A DNA stretch of 64,000 nucleotides from Actinomadura chibensis NBRC 106107 (GTDB lineage Bacteria; Actinomycetota; Actinomycetes; Streptosporangiales; Streptosporangiaceae). The translations under genes and the position numbers were made by a program. This document shows, in pieces, positions 34,996 through 43,747 of this stretch. A model generated the notes under the pieces. It made no database searches. It worked only from the letters and a program-made list of their open reading frames with translations, and was not told where the DNA came from. The first letter of the stretch is position 1, and each line of letters opens with the position of its first letter. The stretch is taken from the NCBI RefSeq assembly GCF_001552135.1, contig NZ_BCQP01000051.1, positions 1-64,000 on the forward strand, in the 5' to 3' direction.

Positions 34996-36917
34996 CCGCC
35001 CTCCACTTCGATGTCGGACGCGTCCGGCGCCGCCGCGGCCAGCTCGATGTCGTGCCGGTGGCGCCACTCGACGAGCGCGGCGACCAGCAGCGCCCACGGC
35101 CGGTCGCGGTCGTCGCCGACGAGGTCCGGCAGCCGCCCGGCCGCCGCCTTGTCCAGCTCGTCCACCGGGGTGCCGAGCGGCGCCCGCAGCGCCGGATGGC
35201 GCAGCCGCCACAGCCGGACGAACCGCTCCCCGGCCGCGCTGATCAGCAGCGTCCCGGCGGGCGTGAACGCCAGCTTCCCGACCTCCTTCGGGTGCGCGGC
35301 CCACGCCCCGGCCGCCGCGCCGTCCGGCAGCCGCCAGAGCCGGATCCGGCCGCGGTCGTCCCCGCCGGCCAGCAGCCCGCCGTCCGCGCTGACCGCCAGC
35401 GCGGTGACGGCCCGGCCGCGCCCGGTGAGCCGGGCGGCGGGCGCGCCGGACGGCAGCCGCCACAGCCGGACCGATCCGGCGTGGTCGGCGGTGGCCAGCA
35501 GCCGCCCGTCGGGCGACATCGCGAGCGCCGACACCGCCGCCGCGTGGCCGGTGAGCCGCGCGGCGGGCTCCCCGGACGGCAGCCGCCACACCTGGACGGT
35601 CCCGTCCCACCCGGAGGCGGCGAGCAGGTCGCCGCGCGGGGACACCGCCATGGTCACGACGTCGTCGTCGTGGTACTCCAGGGCCGTGACCGGGCGCTCC
35701 GAATCCGGGCTCCACAGCCGCACCGCGCCGCCGCCGTCGTGGGTGGCGATGAGCCCGCCGCCGGTCCCGGCGGCGGCGATGGGGGGATACCCCGTGCTGC
35801 CGCACCGCCGTTCGCGGGCGGGAGCGCCGAACGGACGCCGCCAGACGAGCGGCCCGCCGCGTGCCGCGGTCGCGAGGAACCGCCCGTCCGGCGCCACCGC
35901 GAGCTGGACGCCGAACGCCGGAAGGACCTCCGAGCCGCTCTCGCGCCGCAGCTCCGCCGGGTCCGCCGGCCGCCGCGCGGGCAGGTCCCACAGCCGCACG
36001 GAGTCGCCGTCGCAGCTCGCGAGCAGGCTCCCGTCCGGGAAGACCGCGAGGTCGCAGACCGCGCCGGGATGGTCGAGCGTCCCGGCGGGCGCGCCGGACG
36101 GCAGGTGCCACAGCCGCACGCCGCGGCCCTCGCCGCCGGTCGCGAGCAGGCTCCCGTCCGGGGTGACGGCGAGCGCCGGGTACGCCGAGGCGGGCGTGTC
36201 GAACGCGTCCAGCGCCACCGACTCGCCGGTGGCGATCCCGGTCGGGACGCCCTCGGGGCAGGACCGCGCGAGGGCGGCGAACTCCTCGAACGCGGCCGCC
36301 TCGGCGGGACGGCGGCCCCGGTCGGCCAGCTCGCGCAGGATGCGGGCGCTCCACGGCGGCGGCGTCCGCGTGACCAGCCGCCACAGGTCGTCCCACCGGC
36401 CGGACGCGACGAGGATCCCGATCGCGGCGTCCCACTCCGCGCCGGTCATCGCGCGGGTCGGCGCACCGGCCCCGCGCGGGCCCGTGCCGAGGCCCGTCCA
36501 CTCGACCCGCGCGGACTCGCGGGCGCGGGCCGCCAGCCGCGCCCGCAGGCCCTCGCCCGCGACGGCCCGCGCCGCCGCGAGCAGCGCGCCGTCGACGTCG
36601 AGTTCGGCGTACTCGTCGAACCGTCCGGTGAGGAACAGCACCAGCGCGCGCCGCTCCGGACGGGACGGCAGGTACCCCGCCCGCAGCACCAGCGCCGTCA
36701 GCTCCTCGCCGCCGTCCTCGATCAGGACGTCGCACACCGCGTCGATGCCCGCCTGGCCGCCCGGGTCCGCGAGCGCGGCCCCGGCGATCCCGCGGACCCG
36801 CGCGTCCGGGTCGGCGGCGAGCCGCGCCAGCCGCGCCGCCGCGTCCGGTGTGCGCGCGGACGCCAGCAGCCGCGCCCGTCTCCGCCGCCGCCACCGGACG
36901 GATCCCGGCACGCTCAT
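34992..36917 (-). CDS. WD40-repeat protein with N-terminal helical domain (paralogue 2)
   Basis: A 641-residue protein with the same plan as its neighbour: helical N-terminal part with GIDAVCDVLIEDGGEELTALVLRAGYLP (compare CVDAVCDVM in paralogue 1), about eight WD40 blades (VRLWHLPSG, VQVWRLPSG, VRLWRLPSG, IRLWRLPDG), and the tail VAALVEWRHRHDIELAA. The two genes are a tandem duplication that has diverged. The ATG overlaps the radical SAM stop as ATGA. Two propellers retained side by side suggest a hetero-pair or two client specificities (inference). Confidence 0.88.
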   Translation of the reverse strand: MSVPGSVRWRRRRRARLLASARTPDAAARLARLAADPDARVRGIAGAALADPGGQAGIDAVCDVLIEDGGEELTALVLRAGYLPSRPERRALVLFLTGRFDEYAELDVDGALLAAARAVAGEGLRARLAARARESARVEWTGLGTGPRGAGAPTRAMTGAEWDAAIGILVASGRWDDLWRLVTRTPPPWSARILRELADRGRRPAEAAAFEEFAALARSCPEGVPTGIATGESVALDAFDTPASAYPALAVTPDGSLLATGGEGRGVRLWHLPSGAPAGTLDHPGAVCDLAVFPDGSLLASCDGDSVRLWDLPARRPADPAELRRESGSEVLPAFGVQLAVAPDGRFLATAARGGPLVWRRPFGAPARERRCGSTGYPPIAAAGTGGGLIATHDGGGAVRLWSPDSERPVTALEYHDDDVVTMAVSPRGDLLAASGWDGTVQVWRLPSGEPAARLTGHAAAVSALAMSPDGRLLATADHAGSVRLWRLPSGAPAARLTGRGRAVTALAVSADGGLLAGGDDRGRIRLWRLPDGAAAGAWAAHPKEVGKLAFTPAGTLLISAAGERFVRLWRLRHPALRAPLGTPVDELDKAAAGRLPDLVGDDRDRPWALLVAALVEWRHRHDIELAAAAPDASDIEVEGG

Positions 36918-37498
36918 CCGTCCCGGCCCGGGGGGTCGATGCCGGTGACCGTCAGCGTGCCGTCCGCGCGGATGATCACCTCGGCGTCCGGGACGGCGTC
37001 GAGGTCGGCCTCGGTGTACCGGTCGGTGAACAGGTGCACGGTCTTGTTGGACGACCCGCGCAGCCCCCGCCCGAGCCGCCGGTCCCGCCGGTACCGCCCG
37101 GCGAGCAGGACGTCCACCCGCTCGCGCAGCGCCGCCGCGCCCGGCATCCGGACGATCTCGTCCCACCCGTACCCGGTGAGCACCAGCACCGACAGCGACG
37201 TCTCCGCCCGGATCCGGGCCAGCAGCCGCAGCAGCGGGCGGAACTGCTGGAGCGGCTCGCCGCCGCTGATCGTCACGCCCTCGATCCGTCCGCCGAGGAC
37301 GGCGATGCACGCGAACAACTCGTCCACGCCGACCTCGCGGCCGAGGCGCCCGTGCGTCTCGGGGTTGAAGCAGCCGGGGCAGGCGAGCGTGCAGCCCTGC
37401 AGCCACACCACCGCGCGCACGCCCGGCCCGTTCGCCTCGCTGAACGGCTCGAACGCGTGCACCCGCAGGGGGCGCGGCGGGCCGGGAGGCCGGGTCAT
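36914..37498 (-). CDS. Radical SAM activating-enzyme-like protein (NrdG-like)
   Basis: A 194-residue compact radical SAM protein. The cluster motif is CX3CX2C in GCTLACPGCFN. NGPGVRAVVWLQG just before it and TISGGEPLQQ after it match glycyl-radical-activating enzymes of the NrdG/PflA class. No glycyl-radical enzyme is encoded in the window, so its substrate is not the usual one; the small DUF2997 protein encoded immediately upstream is a tempting candidate. Overlaps DUF2997 and WD40 paralogue 2 by ATGA on both sides, so its expression is locked to theirs. Function in the complex is unknown. Confidence 0.88.
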   Translation of the reverse strand: MTRPPGPPRPLRVHAFEPFSEANGPGVRAVVWLQGCTLACPGCFNPETHGRLGREVGVDELFACIAVLGGRIEGVTISGGEPLQQFRPLLRLLARIRAETSLSVLVLTGYGWDEIVRMPGAAALRERVDVLLAGRYRRDRRLGRGLRGSSNKTVHLFTDRYTEADLDAVPDAEVIIRADGTLTVTGIDPPGRDG

Positions 37499-37707
37499 GC
37501 GCCGGGCCTCCGCCGGAGCCGGTCGTCCGCCCGCCGCTCCAGCACCTCCCGCGCCTCGGCGGTCAGCTCCCGCTCGACCACCTCGCCGCCGAGCGCCGCC
37601 TCCAGCCCGCCGGTCAGATCGAGGCAGCCCGCCCCGGTCACGCCCCGGACCTCGATCCGGGTCGTCCCGTCCGGGGCTATGGTCACCTCGACCTCGTGGA
37701 GATCCAT
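37495..37707 (-). CDS. DUF2997 family small protein
   Basis: A 70-residue protein MDLHEVEVTIAPDGTTRIEV followed by GVTGAGCLDLTGGLEAALGG, the pattern of DUF2997, a family of unknown function that accompanies DUF1257, Ycf46-like ATPases and radical SAM proteins. The GAGC conserved Cys and the Gly-rich segment would suit a modified or carrier-like protein, but that is speculation. SD GAGGAG overlaps the Hsp70 stop codon 9 nt upstream; the 3' end overlaps the radical SAM gene (ATGA). Confidence 0.82.
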   Translation of the reverse strand: MDLHEVEVTIAPDGTTRIEVRGVTGAGCLDLTGGLEAALGGEVVERELTAEAREVLERRADDRLRRRPGA

Positions 37708-37716
37708 GCTCGCTCC

Positions 37717-39345
37717 TCACGTCAGCTTCACGACCGGGTGGTCCCGGTGCGTCACCCGGCCGGTGACCAGGTCGCGGGCGGTCAGCAGCAGCCGCTTGTT
37801 GCCGTCGACGCCGAACTCCATGCGGAACCGCGCCTGCCCGGCCGTCGCGGGCGGGTCGGCCTCCAGGAACATCGGGTTGCCCTCGTTGATCCAGAAGCGG
37901 TTGCGGCCGTCCTCCTCGTCCGGGGACAGGGCGCGGACCCGCCACGCGCCGGACGGGTCGCACACGAGCTCGGTGTCCGCGCCGCCGCCGCGCCGCCCGC
38001 CCAGCTCGTAGATCGCGATGCCGAGCTCGCGCTGCCCGTCGCCGGTGGCGCGGACGGTCATCGTGTCGACCGGCTCCGCCGTCGGGTACGCGGTGCCCGC
38101 CCGCACGCACACGCGGTACTCGTAGCGCCCCGACTCCCGGTCGAACCACCGGACCGCGTAGTCGTGCTGGACGTGGTCGTGGAAGCCCGCGCCCGCGGCG
38201 TAGGCGGCGGCGCCGCGCGCGACGGCGTCCAGCGGGCGGTCGCTGAGCACCCGGTCCCGCCCGAAGATCCGCTCCAGCGTGCGGCGCACGGACGGGATCA
38301 GGCTGCTGCCGCCGACCATCAGCACGGCGGCGAGGTCGTTCTCGTCGTAGCCGCGCCCGGCCGCCGCCCGCAGCGCGCGGCGCACCACCCGGTCGACGCG
38401 GGCGAACAGCTCGCGCCGGTCGAGCAGCTCCTCGAAGCCGACCGTCCGCCCGCCGTCGCCGCCGGACCGGACGAGGTCGATGCCGAGCACCGTCCCCGTC
38501 GCCGGGTTCACGACGCTGACCTCGGCGTGGTCGCGCGCCGGGTCGGAGAGCGCCTCCTTGGCCCGCTCGCACTCCACCAGCAGGGCGCGGCTGACCCGGC
38601 GCACCTCGCCCGCGCTGTCGTCGCGGCCGTTGCGGGCCAGCAGCTCCTCGAAGATCCACTGGTCGACGGTGGCGCCGCCGATGTCGTCGCCCGCCTTGCC
38701 GAGCACCCGGCACGCGCGGCCGGTCCCGGTGTGATCGTCGTCGTCCTGCACCCGGACCACCGCGGCCTGCACGGTGCCGCCGCCGAAGTCGAACACCAGG
38801 TAGACATTGCCGGGACGCAGGTGCGCCCCGTACCCGAGCGCCGCCGCGGACGGCTCGTCCAGCAGCCGGAACCGGGGCAGCCCGGCCGCCTCCGCCGCCT
38901 CGGCGAGCCAGTCCTCGTAGTGCTCGAACGACTCGACCGGCGCGGTCAGCGCGACCTCCTCGCCCGCGGCCGCCGCCTCCAGCGCCGCCGACCCGAGCAC
39001 GGCCGCCAGGTAGTCCCGCCCGGCGGCGAAGTGCGACAGCCGCCGCCCGCCCGCGGCCATCCGCACCGGGCTGCGGTTCGCGATGTAGCGCTTCATCCAG
39101 CGGAAGGTGCCCGCCGCGTCGTACAGGTTCGCCGCGAGGACCTGGTCGCCGACGAGCCGCCGCCCGCCCTCCGCGTAGTGGATCACCGACGGCACCACCG
39201 GGACCGGCTCGCCGCCGCCGTTGCCGCCTCCGAAGTAGCGTCCGTAGTCCGGAATGTGGAGCGTGGTCGCCTGCCCGGTCGCCTCGTCCCAGGCGGCCAC
39301 GACCGTGTTGCTCGTCCCGAAGTCGATCCCCAGCCGACCCGCCAT
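37717..39345 (-). CDS. Hsp70-family protein lacking a lid domain
   Basis: A 542-residue Hsp70 relative. The actin-like ATPase is complete by motif: GIDFGTSNTVVAA, LDEPSAAALGYG, VFDFGGGTVQAAVV, GDDIGGATVDQW and VLMVGGSSLIPSVRR. After about residue 360 comes a beta-rich region of some 160 residues; the helical lid and DnaK-type tail are missing, so it is shorter than DnaK. It is probably a dedicated ATP-driven switch rather than the housekeeping chaperone. Its ATG shares an A with the stop of the GrpE-like gene (TGATG), which supports a chaperone/exchange-factor pair. Confidence 0.9.
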   Translation of the reverse strand: MAGRLGIDFGTSNTVVAAWDEATGQATTLHIPDYGRYFGGGNGGGEPVPVVPSVIHYAEGGRRLVGDQVLAANLYDAAGTFRWMKRYIANRSPVRMAAGGRRLSHFAAGRDYLAAVLGSAALEAAAAGEEVALTAPVESFEHYEDWLAEAAEAAGLPRFRLLDEPSAAALGYGAHLRPGNVYLVFDFGGGTVQAAVVRVQDDDDHTGTGRACRVLGKAGDDIGGATVDQWIFEELLARNGRDDSAGEVRRVSRALLVECERAKEALSDPARDHAEVSVVNPATGTVLGIDLVRSGGDGGRTVGFEELLDRRELFARVDRVVRRALRAAAGRGYDENDLAAVLMVGGSSLIPSVRRTLERIFGRDRVLSDRPLDAVARGAAAYAAGAGFHDHVQHDYAVRWFDRESGRYEYRVCVRAGTAYPTAEPVDTMTVRATGDGQRELGIAIYELGGRRGGGADTELVCDPSGAWRVRALSPDEEDGRNRFWINEGNPMFLEADPPATAGQARFRMEFGVDGNKRLLLTARDLVTGRVTHRDHPVVKLT

Positions 39346-39947
39346 CAGCCGCCCTCCTCCTCGACGCCCGCCTTCCGTACGACCCGGCCCCGGCAGGCCA
39401 GGCCGGGGACCCGCACCACGACGGGACGCCCCGCCCGCCCCGTCCCCGCCGCGTCGCTCAGCGGGTCGTCGCTCAGCGGGTCGTGCCGGGACGGGTCGAA
39501 CGGCTCGACCGCGCCGGGCTCGCCGACCGCGTCCACGCCGATCTCCCGGAGCCCGCGCACGAGCCGCGTCCCGACGTCGAGGACGTCCTCGACGCCCACC
39601 CGCGCGGCCCCGGTCCGGTGCAGGTGGGCCTGCGTCATGAACTGCACGAGCGGCGTCCCGATCGCCGCGGCGAGCCGTTCGAGGTCGGCCTGCGCGCGCC
39701 GCTCGGCGCCGCGCGCGGCGGCGTCGCGGGCGCGGGCCAGCTCGGCCCGCGCCCGCTCCGCCGCCCGGTCCCGCTCCGCCAGGTCGAGCCGGGCCCCGCG
39801 CAGCTCGCGCCGCAGCCGCAGCACGTCGTCCGCGGACGCGTCCCGCCGCCGCCCCGGCAGACGGCCGAGCAGGCGGCCGAGCGCGCGGCCGAGCAGGCGG
39901 GGCGCGCGCCCGCCGGACATGCCGTCATCGCCGTGTTCGTCGGTCAC
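39345..39947 (-). CDS. GrpE-like nucleotide exchange factor candidate
   Basis: A 200-residue protein with a long charged helix (about 35-100, Arg/Glu/Ala-rich, coiled-coil-like) followed by a compact C-terminal part that ends VRVPGLACRGRVVRKAGVEE, resembling the beta-wing of GrpE (a G-x-G-R-V-x-R-x-A-x-V pattern). Sequence similarity to housekeeping GrpE is weak, so the call rests on this architecture and on direct coupling to an Hsp70 gene. GTG start; first gene of the operon, divergent from a kinase/PQQ protein across 91 bp holding a perfect palindrome. Confidence 0.65.
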   Translation of the reverse strand: MTDEHGDDGMSGGRAPRLLGRALGRLLGRLPGRRRDASADDVLRLRRELRGARLDLAERDRAAERARAELARARDAAARGAERRAQADLERLAAAIGTPLVQFMTQAHLHRTGAARVGVEDVLDVGTRLVRGLREIGVDAVGEPGAVEPFDPSRHDPLSDDPLSDAAGTGRAGRPVVVRVPGLACRGRVVRKAGVEEEGG

Positions 39948-39968
39948 GGCGTGATTACACTCCCGTCA

Positions 39969-39988
39969 CACCGGGACCGGTCCCGGTG
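39969..39988. promoter_or_regulatory. Perfect 20-bp palindrome between the Hsp70 operon and a kinase gene
   Basis: CACCGGGACC followed directly by its reverse complement. It lies between divergent genes, just after a TACACT hexamer (39956-39961) that could be a rightward -10. Candidate operator for one or both units. Confidence 0.6.
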
Positions 39989-40038
39989 CGGTGTCCCCGA
40001 TCATCGTCCCCGGACGGACGGCGGAGGAGGCGACGGCG

Positions 40039-42225
40039 GTGGAGCCGCTTCAGCGCGCGGTGGCGCCGCTGCGCCGTGCCGACCCGGCGCGCGTCGGCCC
40101 GTACCGGCTGCTCGGCCGGCTCGGCGCGGGCGGCATGGGCGTCGTGTACCTCGGCCGGTCCGGCGGCGGCCGCGCGGTCGCGGTCAAGGTGATCCAGCGG
40201 CGGTTCGCGGACGAGCCCCGCTTCGTCGCCCGGTTCCGCCGCGAGGTGACCGCCGCGCGCAGGGTGACCGGCGTGTTCACCGCCCCCGTCCTGGACGCCG
40301 ACCCGGACGCCGCCACCCCCTGGCTCGCCACCGCCTACCTGCCCGGCCTGTCGCTGCGCGAGGCCGTGGCGCGGTTCGGCCCGCTGCCGCCGGACGCCGT
40401 CCGCCCGCTGGCCGCCGGGCTGGCCGAGGCGCTCGCCGACATCCACCGCGCGGGCGTCGTGCACCGCGACCTGAAGCCGGGCAACGTGATGCTGACCGCG
40501 GGCGGCCCGCGGGTGATCGACTTCGGCATCGCGCGGCCGGCGGACGCGACGTCCATCACCCGCGTGAACGCGCCCGTCGGCACGCCCGGCTTCATGGCGC
40601 CCGAGCAGATCGACGGCGCCCCGGCCGGACCGGCGGCCGACGTCTTCGCGCTCGGCGCGACGCTCGCCTACGCCGCGACCGGGCGGGAGCCGTTCGGCGA
40701 CGGGGCGCCCGAGGCCCGCGACCTCCGCGCGCTGCGCGGCCGCGCGGACCTCGCCGGGATCACCGCGCCGTGGCTGCGCGACCTGGTCGCGGCGTGCCTG
40801 GCGGTCGAGCCGGAGCGGCGGCCCTCCACGGCGGACGTGCTCGAACGGCTCGGCCCGCCGCCGGCGGACGCGCCGTCTCTGCTTGCCACCGGCTGGCTCC
40901 CGGCGCCGGTCGCCGAGGAGATCGACCGCCGCACGGCGCTGCTCCCGCCCGAGGAGCCGGCGACCGAGGACCCCGAGGTCAGGTTCGCCTCCACCGCCGA
41001 GCCGGACGCCGCCGGGCCCGCGACCGTCGCGGACGCGCCACCGCCGCCCCCTCCGGACCTCGGCCGCCGGACGCTCCTCGCCGGAGCGGGCGCGGCCGTC
41101 CTCACCGCGGGCGGCCTCGGCACGTTCGCCTGGCGCCGGACGCGCCACCGCCCGCGGGCGCGCGGCGGGGACGGTCCGGCCGCGCGCCCGCCCGCGGCCC
41201 CGCAGGGACCCCCGCCCGACGGCGCCGCGCGCTGGACGCGCCGCGTCAGCAAGCGGGGCCACCCGCCCGAGCTCGCCGCCGCGCCGGGAGTGCTCCTCGC
41301 GAACGGGGACGACGGCAACGAGATCGTCCACGCGCTGGACCCGCGCACCGGGCGGTTCCGCTGGACGCGCGCCGGGGGCTACGCCGCCGCGCCGTACGGC
41401 GGCGTCACCTACCTGGCGCTCGCCGAGGGCCGGGAGATCGCGGCGGTCCGCTCCGCCACCGGCCGGACGCTGTGGACGCGCTCGCTCGACTTCACCGAGT
41501 CCGGTCCCGGCGAGGCGATCGCGGTCACGGACCCGGTCGTCGCGTTCGGCACCGAGCAGGTCACCGCGCTGGACCTGCGGACGGGACGCCGCCGCTGGAC
41601 GGCGAAGGTGCCCGCCCGCTACGGCATCTCCGGCGCGGACGGCCTGGTCCTCGCCATGGTCGCCGAGTCCCTGACCGCCATCGACGCGCGGACCGGCGAG
41701 ACCAGGTGGCGGCACCCGATGGACTACGGCGACTACCAGGTCGCCTCGGACGGCCACGTCTTCGCCGTCGACCGGTTCGGGACGCTGCACGCCGTCCGCG
41801 CCGACACCGGCGCGCTCGCCTGGCGGCGGCCGGGCGTCGCCGGATGGGGGAGCCAGGCGGGCGGCGGCCGCTGCTACGTCGAGGGCCGCGACGGCGAGGT
41901 GCTCGCCCTGGACGCCGCGACCGGCAGGCAGCTCTGGTCGCGGCCCCTGCTCGCCCGGCTGACCGACGACCCGCGCCGCCAGGCGACCGCGCTCCGCCTC
42001 TCCGGCGGCGCCCTCTACGCCATGTGCGGCGACGGCGTCCTCTACGGGCTGAGCGCGGCGGACGGCCGCGTCGCCTGGACGTACGCGAGCCCCGACCCCG
42101 ACTTCGTCCAGCCCGCGAGCGCGGACGGGCTGGTCTTCATCGGCTCCGGCGACGGCGGCGTCCGCGCCGTCGCGCCGCCGACCGTCCCGCCGCGCCCGAA
42201 CGGAGGCCCGCGTGCGACCCCTTGA
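40039..42225 (+). CDS. Ser/Thr protein kinase fused to a PQQ-type beta-propeller
   Basis: A 728-residue protein. Kinase domain: LGAGGMGVVYLG, VAVKVI, HRDLKPGNVML (Asp144), DFGIARPADA, GTPGFMAPEQI. After a linker comes a single hydrophobic segment (RRTLLAGAGAAVLTAGGLGTF) flanked by Arg, then a PQQ/quinoprotein-like propeller with repeats such as VHALDPRTGRFRWTR, VTALDLRTGRRRWTA, LTAIDARTGETRWRH and VLALDAATGRQLWSR. The propeller is probably an external sensor or binding platform. The GTG at 40039 has GGAGGAGG at the right distance; the GTG at 39991 lies inside the promoter region. It overlaps the next kinase gene by 14 nt. Confidence 0.9.
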   Translation: MEPLQRAVAPLRRADPARVGPYRLLGRLGAGGMGVVYLGRSGGGRAVAVKVIQRRFADEPRFVARFRREVTAARRVTGVFTAPVLDADPDAATPWLATAYLPGLSLREAVARFGPLPPDAVRPLAAGLAEALADIHRAGVVHRDLKPGNVMLTAGGPRVIDFGIARPADATSITRVNAPVGTPGFMAPEQIDGAPAGPAADVFALGATLAYAATGREPFGDGAPEARDLRALRGRADLAGITAPWLRDLVAACLAVEPERRPSTADVLERLGPPPADAPSLLATGWLPAPVAEEIDRRTALLPPEEPATEDPEVRFASTAEPDAAGPATVADAPPPPPPDLGRRTLLAGAGAAVLTAGGLGTFAWRRTRHRPRARGGDGPAARPPAAPQGPPPDGAARWTRRVSKRGHPPELAAAPGVLLANGDDGNEIVHALDPRTGRFRWTRAGGYAAAPYGGVTYLALAEGREIAAVRSATGRTLWTRSLDFTESGPGEAIAVTDPVVAFGTEQVTALDLRTGRRRWTAKVPARYGISGADGLVLAMVAESLTAIDARTGETRWRHPMDYGDYQVASDGHVFAVDRFGTLHAVRADTGALAWRRPGVAGWGSQAGGGRCYVEGRDGEVLALDAATGRQLWSRPLLARLTDDPRRQATALRLSGGALYAMCGDGVLYGLSAADGRVAWTYASPDPDFVQPASADGLVFIGSGDGGVRAVAPPTVPPRPNGGPRATP

Positions 42226-43615
42226 GCCCGACGACCCGCGCTCGGTCGAGACCGGAGGGCGCCGGTACCGCGTCCTCGCCCGCGTCGGATCCGGCGGGAT
42301 GGGCGTGGTCTACCTCGGCCGCTCCGCCGCCGGCCGCGCCGTCGCGATCAAGACGGTGCACCCGGAGTTCGCCGCCGACCCCGAGTTCCGGGACCGGTTC
42401 GAGCGCGAGGCCGCCGTCGCCCGGACGGTCGGCGGCGGCTTCACCGCGGCCGTCCTCGACGCCGACCCGCATGCCGACGTCCCGTGGCTCGTGACCGAGT
42501 TCCTGCCGTCGGTGTCGGTGCGGGACGCGGTCCACTCGTCCGGCCCGCTCCCGGCGGACGCGGTGTGGGACCTCGCCGCCGGGGTCGCGGAGGCGCTCGT
42601 GTCGATCCACGGCGCGGGCGTCGTGCACCGGGACCTGAAACCGGCCAACGTCCTGCTCACCGCGGACGGGCCGCGCGTCATCGACTTCGGCGTCGCGCGG
42701 GCCGTGGAGGCGTCGTCGGTGTCGCGGCCCGGCGCCCGCGCGGGCTCGGCCGGGTTCATGTCGCCGGAGCAGGCGGCGGGGGAGGCGATCGGCCCGGCGA
42801 GCGACGTCTTCTCGTTCGGCTCGACGCTGGCGTTCGCCGCCAATGGGCGCGAGCCGTTCGGCGACGGCCCGTGGCAGGCGAAGCTGCTGCGCGTCCAGTC
42901 CGAGCCGCCGAGGCTGGACGGGATCGCCGACCCGGACCTGCGCGCGCTGATCGAGGCGTGCACGGCGCGCGACCCGGCGGCGCGGCCGACCGCGCCGGAC
43001 CTGGCCGAGCGGCTCGCCGGACGGCGGGACGGCCCCGCCGCGCCGCCCCCGCCCGTCGCGGCCGAGATCGCCCGGCGGCGGGCGGCGGCCGAGAACCCGC
43101 CGCCCCCGCGGCCCTCGCTCGAACCGCCCGCGGACCCCGCGCCGGTCCGGGCCGGACGGCGGCGGCACGCGGGCGTGCTGGTCGGGGTCGCGAGCGCCGC
43201 CGCGCTCGTCGTCACCGCCGGGGGCCCGGCCGCCCTCTGGTACGCGACGCGGGACACCGGCCCCGAGCCCGCCGCCTCGGCCTCGCCCACGCCGAGCGCG
43301 TCGGCGGCCGTCGCGTCCTCGCCTCCGCCGTCCTCGGCGGTGACGCGCGGCGACATCGTCTTCACCATCGAGGGCGACGGCACGCTCCGCACGCTGACCT
43401 ACATGGTCGACGGGAAGAGCACGATGCTGAGGAACGTGAAGCTGCCGTGGAAGAAGTCGGTCCCGATCCCGGCGACGCCACCGCGCATCTCGTGGAAGCT
43501 GACGTACCGCGCGCCGTCCGGCGGGGCGTCCCACACCGTCGTCGTGGACGGGCAGCCGATGGGAAGCGGCCAGGGCAGCGCGGGCACGACCATGCGCGCC
43601 GAAGGCGTCTACTGA
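42212..43615 (+). CDS. Membrane Ser/Thr protein kinase
   Basis: A 467-residue kinase close in sequence to its upstream neighbour. Motifs: VGSGGMGVVYLG, VAIKTV, HRDLKPANVLL, DFGVARAVEA, GSAGFMSPEQ. A Pro-rich linker, one transmembrane helix (near 325-345) and an extracellular domain of about 100 residues follow. GTG start 14 nt inside the previous gene, so the pair is co-translated and probably arose by duplication, with different sensor domains attached. Confidence 0.92.
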   Translation: MRPLEPDDPRSVETGGRRYRVLARVGSGGMGVVYLGRSAAGRAVAIKTVHPEFAADPEFRDRFEREAAVARTVGGGFTAAVLDADPHADVPWLVTEFLPSVSVRDAVHSSGPLPADAVWDLAAGVAEALVSIHGAGVVHRDLKPANVLLTADGPRVIDFGVARAVEASSVSRPGARAGSAGFMSPEQAAGEAIGPASDVFSFGSTLAFAANGREPFGDGPWQAKLLRVQSEPPRLDGIADPDLRALIEACTARDPAARPTAPDLAERLAGRRDGPAAPPPPVAAEIARRRAAAENPPPPRPSLEPPADPAPVRAGRRRHAGVLVGVASAAALVVTAGGPAALWYATRDTGPEPAASASPTPSASAAVASSPPPSSAVTRGDIVFTIEGDGTLRTLTYMVDGKSTMLRNVKLPWKKSVPIPATPPRISWKLTYRAPSGGASHTVVVDGQPMGSGQGSAGTTMRAEGVY

Positions 43616-43747
43616 CCCCCCGCGACCGATCCGCCCGGCCCCTGCCACACCGAGGGCGGGACCCCTCCCGCGCCCGGGGGTTACGCTGAGCGCGGACGCG
43701 CGTGCGGAGCGGACGCGCGGGCACGACGCGCGGAGAGGACGGGTCGC

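Noticed and set aside
33994..37766. Long plus-strand frames opposite the WD40 and radical SAM genes
   Set aside because: Repetitive Arg/Pro-rich translation that mirrors the WD40 repeats on the other strand.
37717..39345. Housekeeping DnaK
   Set aside because: No helical lid or C-terminal tail, no DnaJ gene nearby, and a coupled set of unrelated partners; it is a specialised Hsp70.
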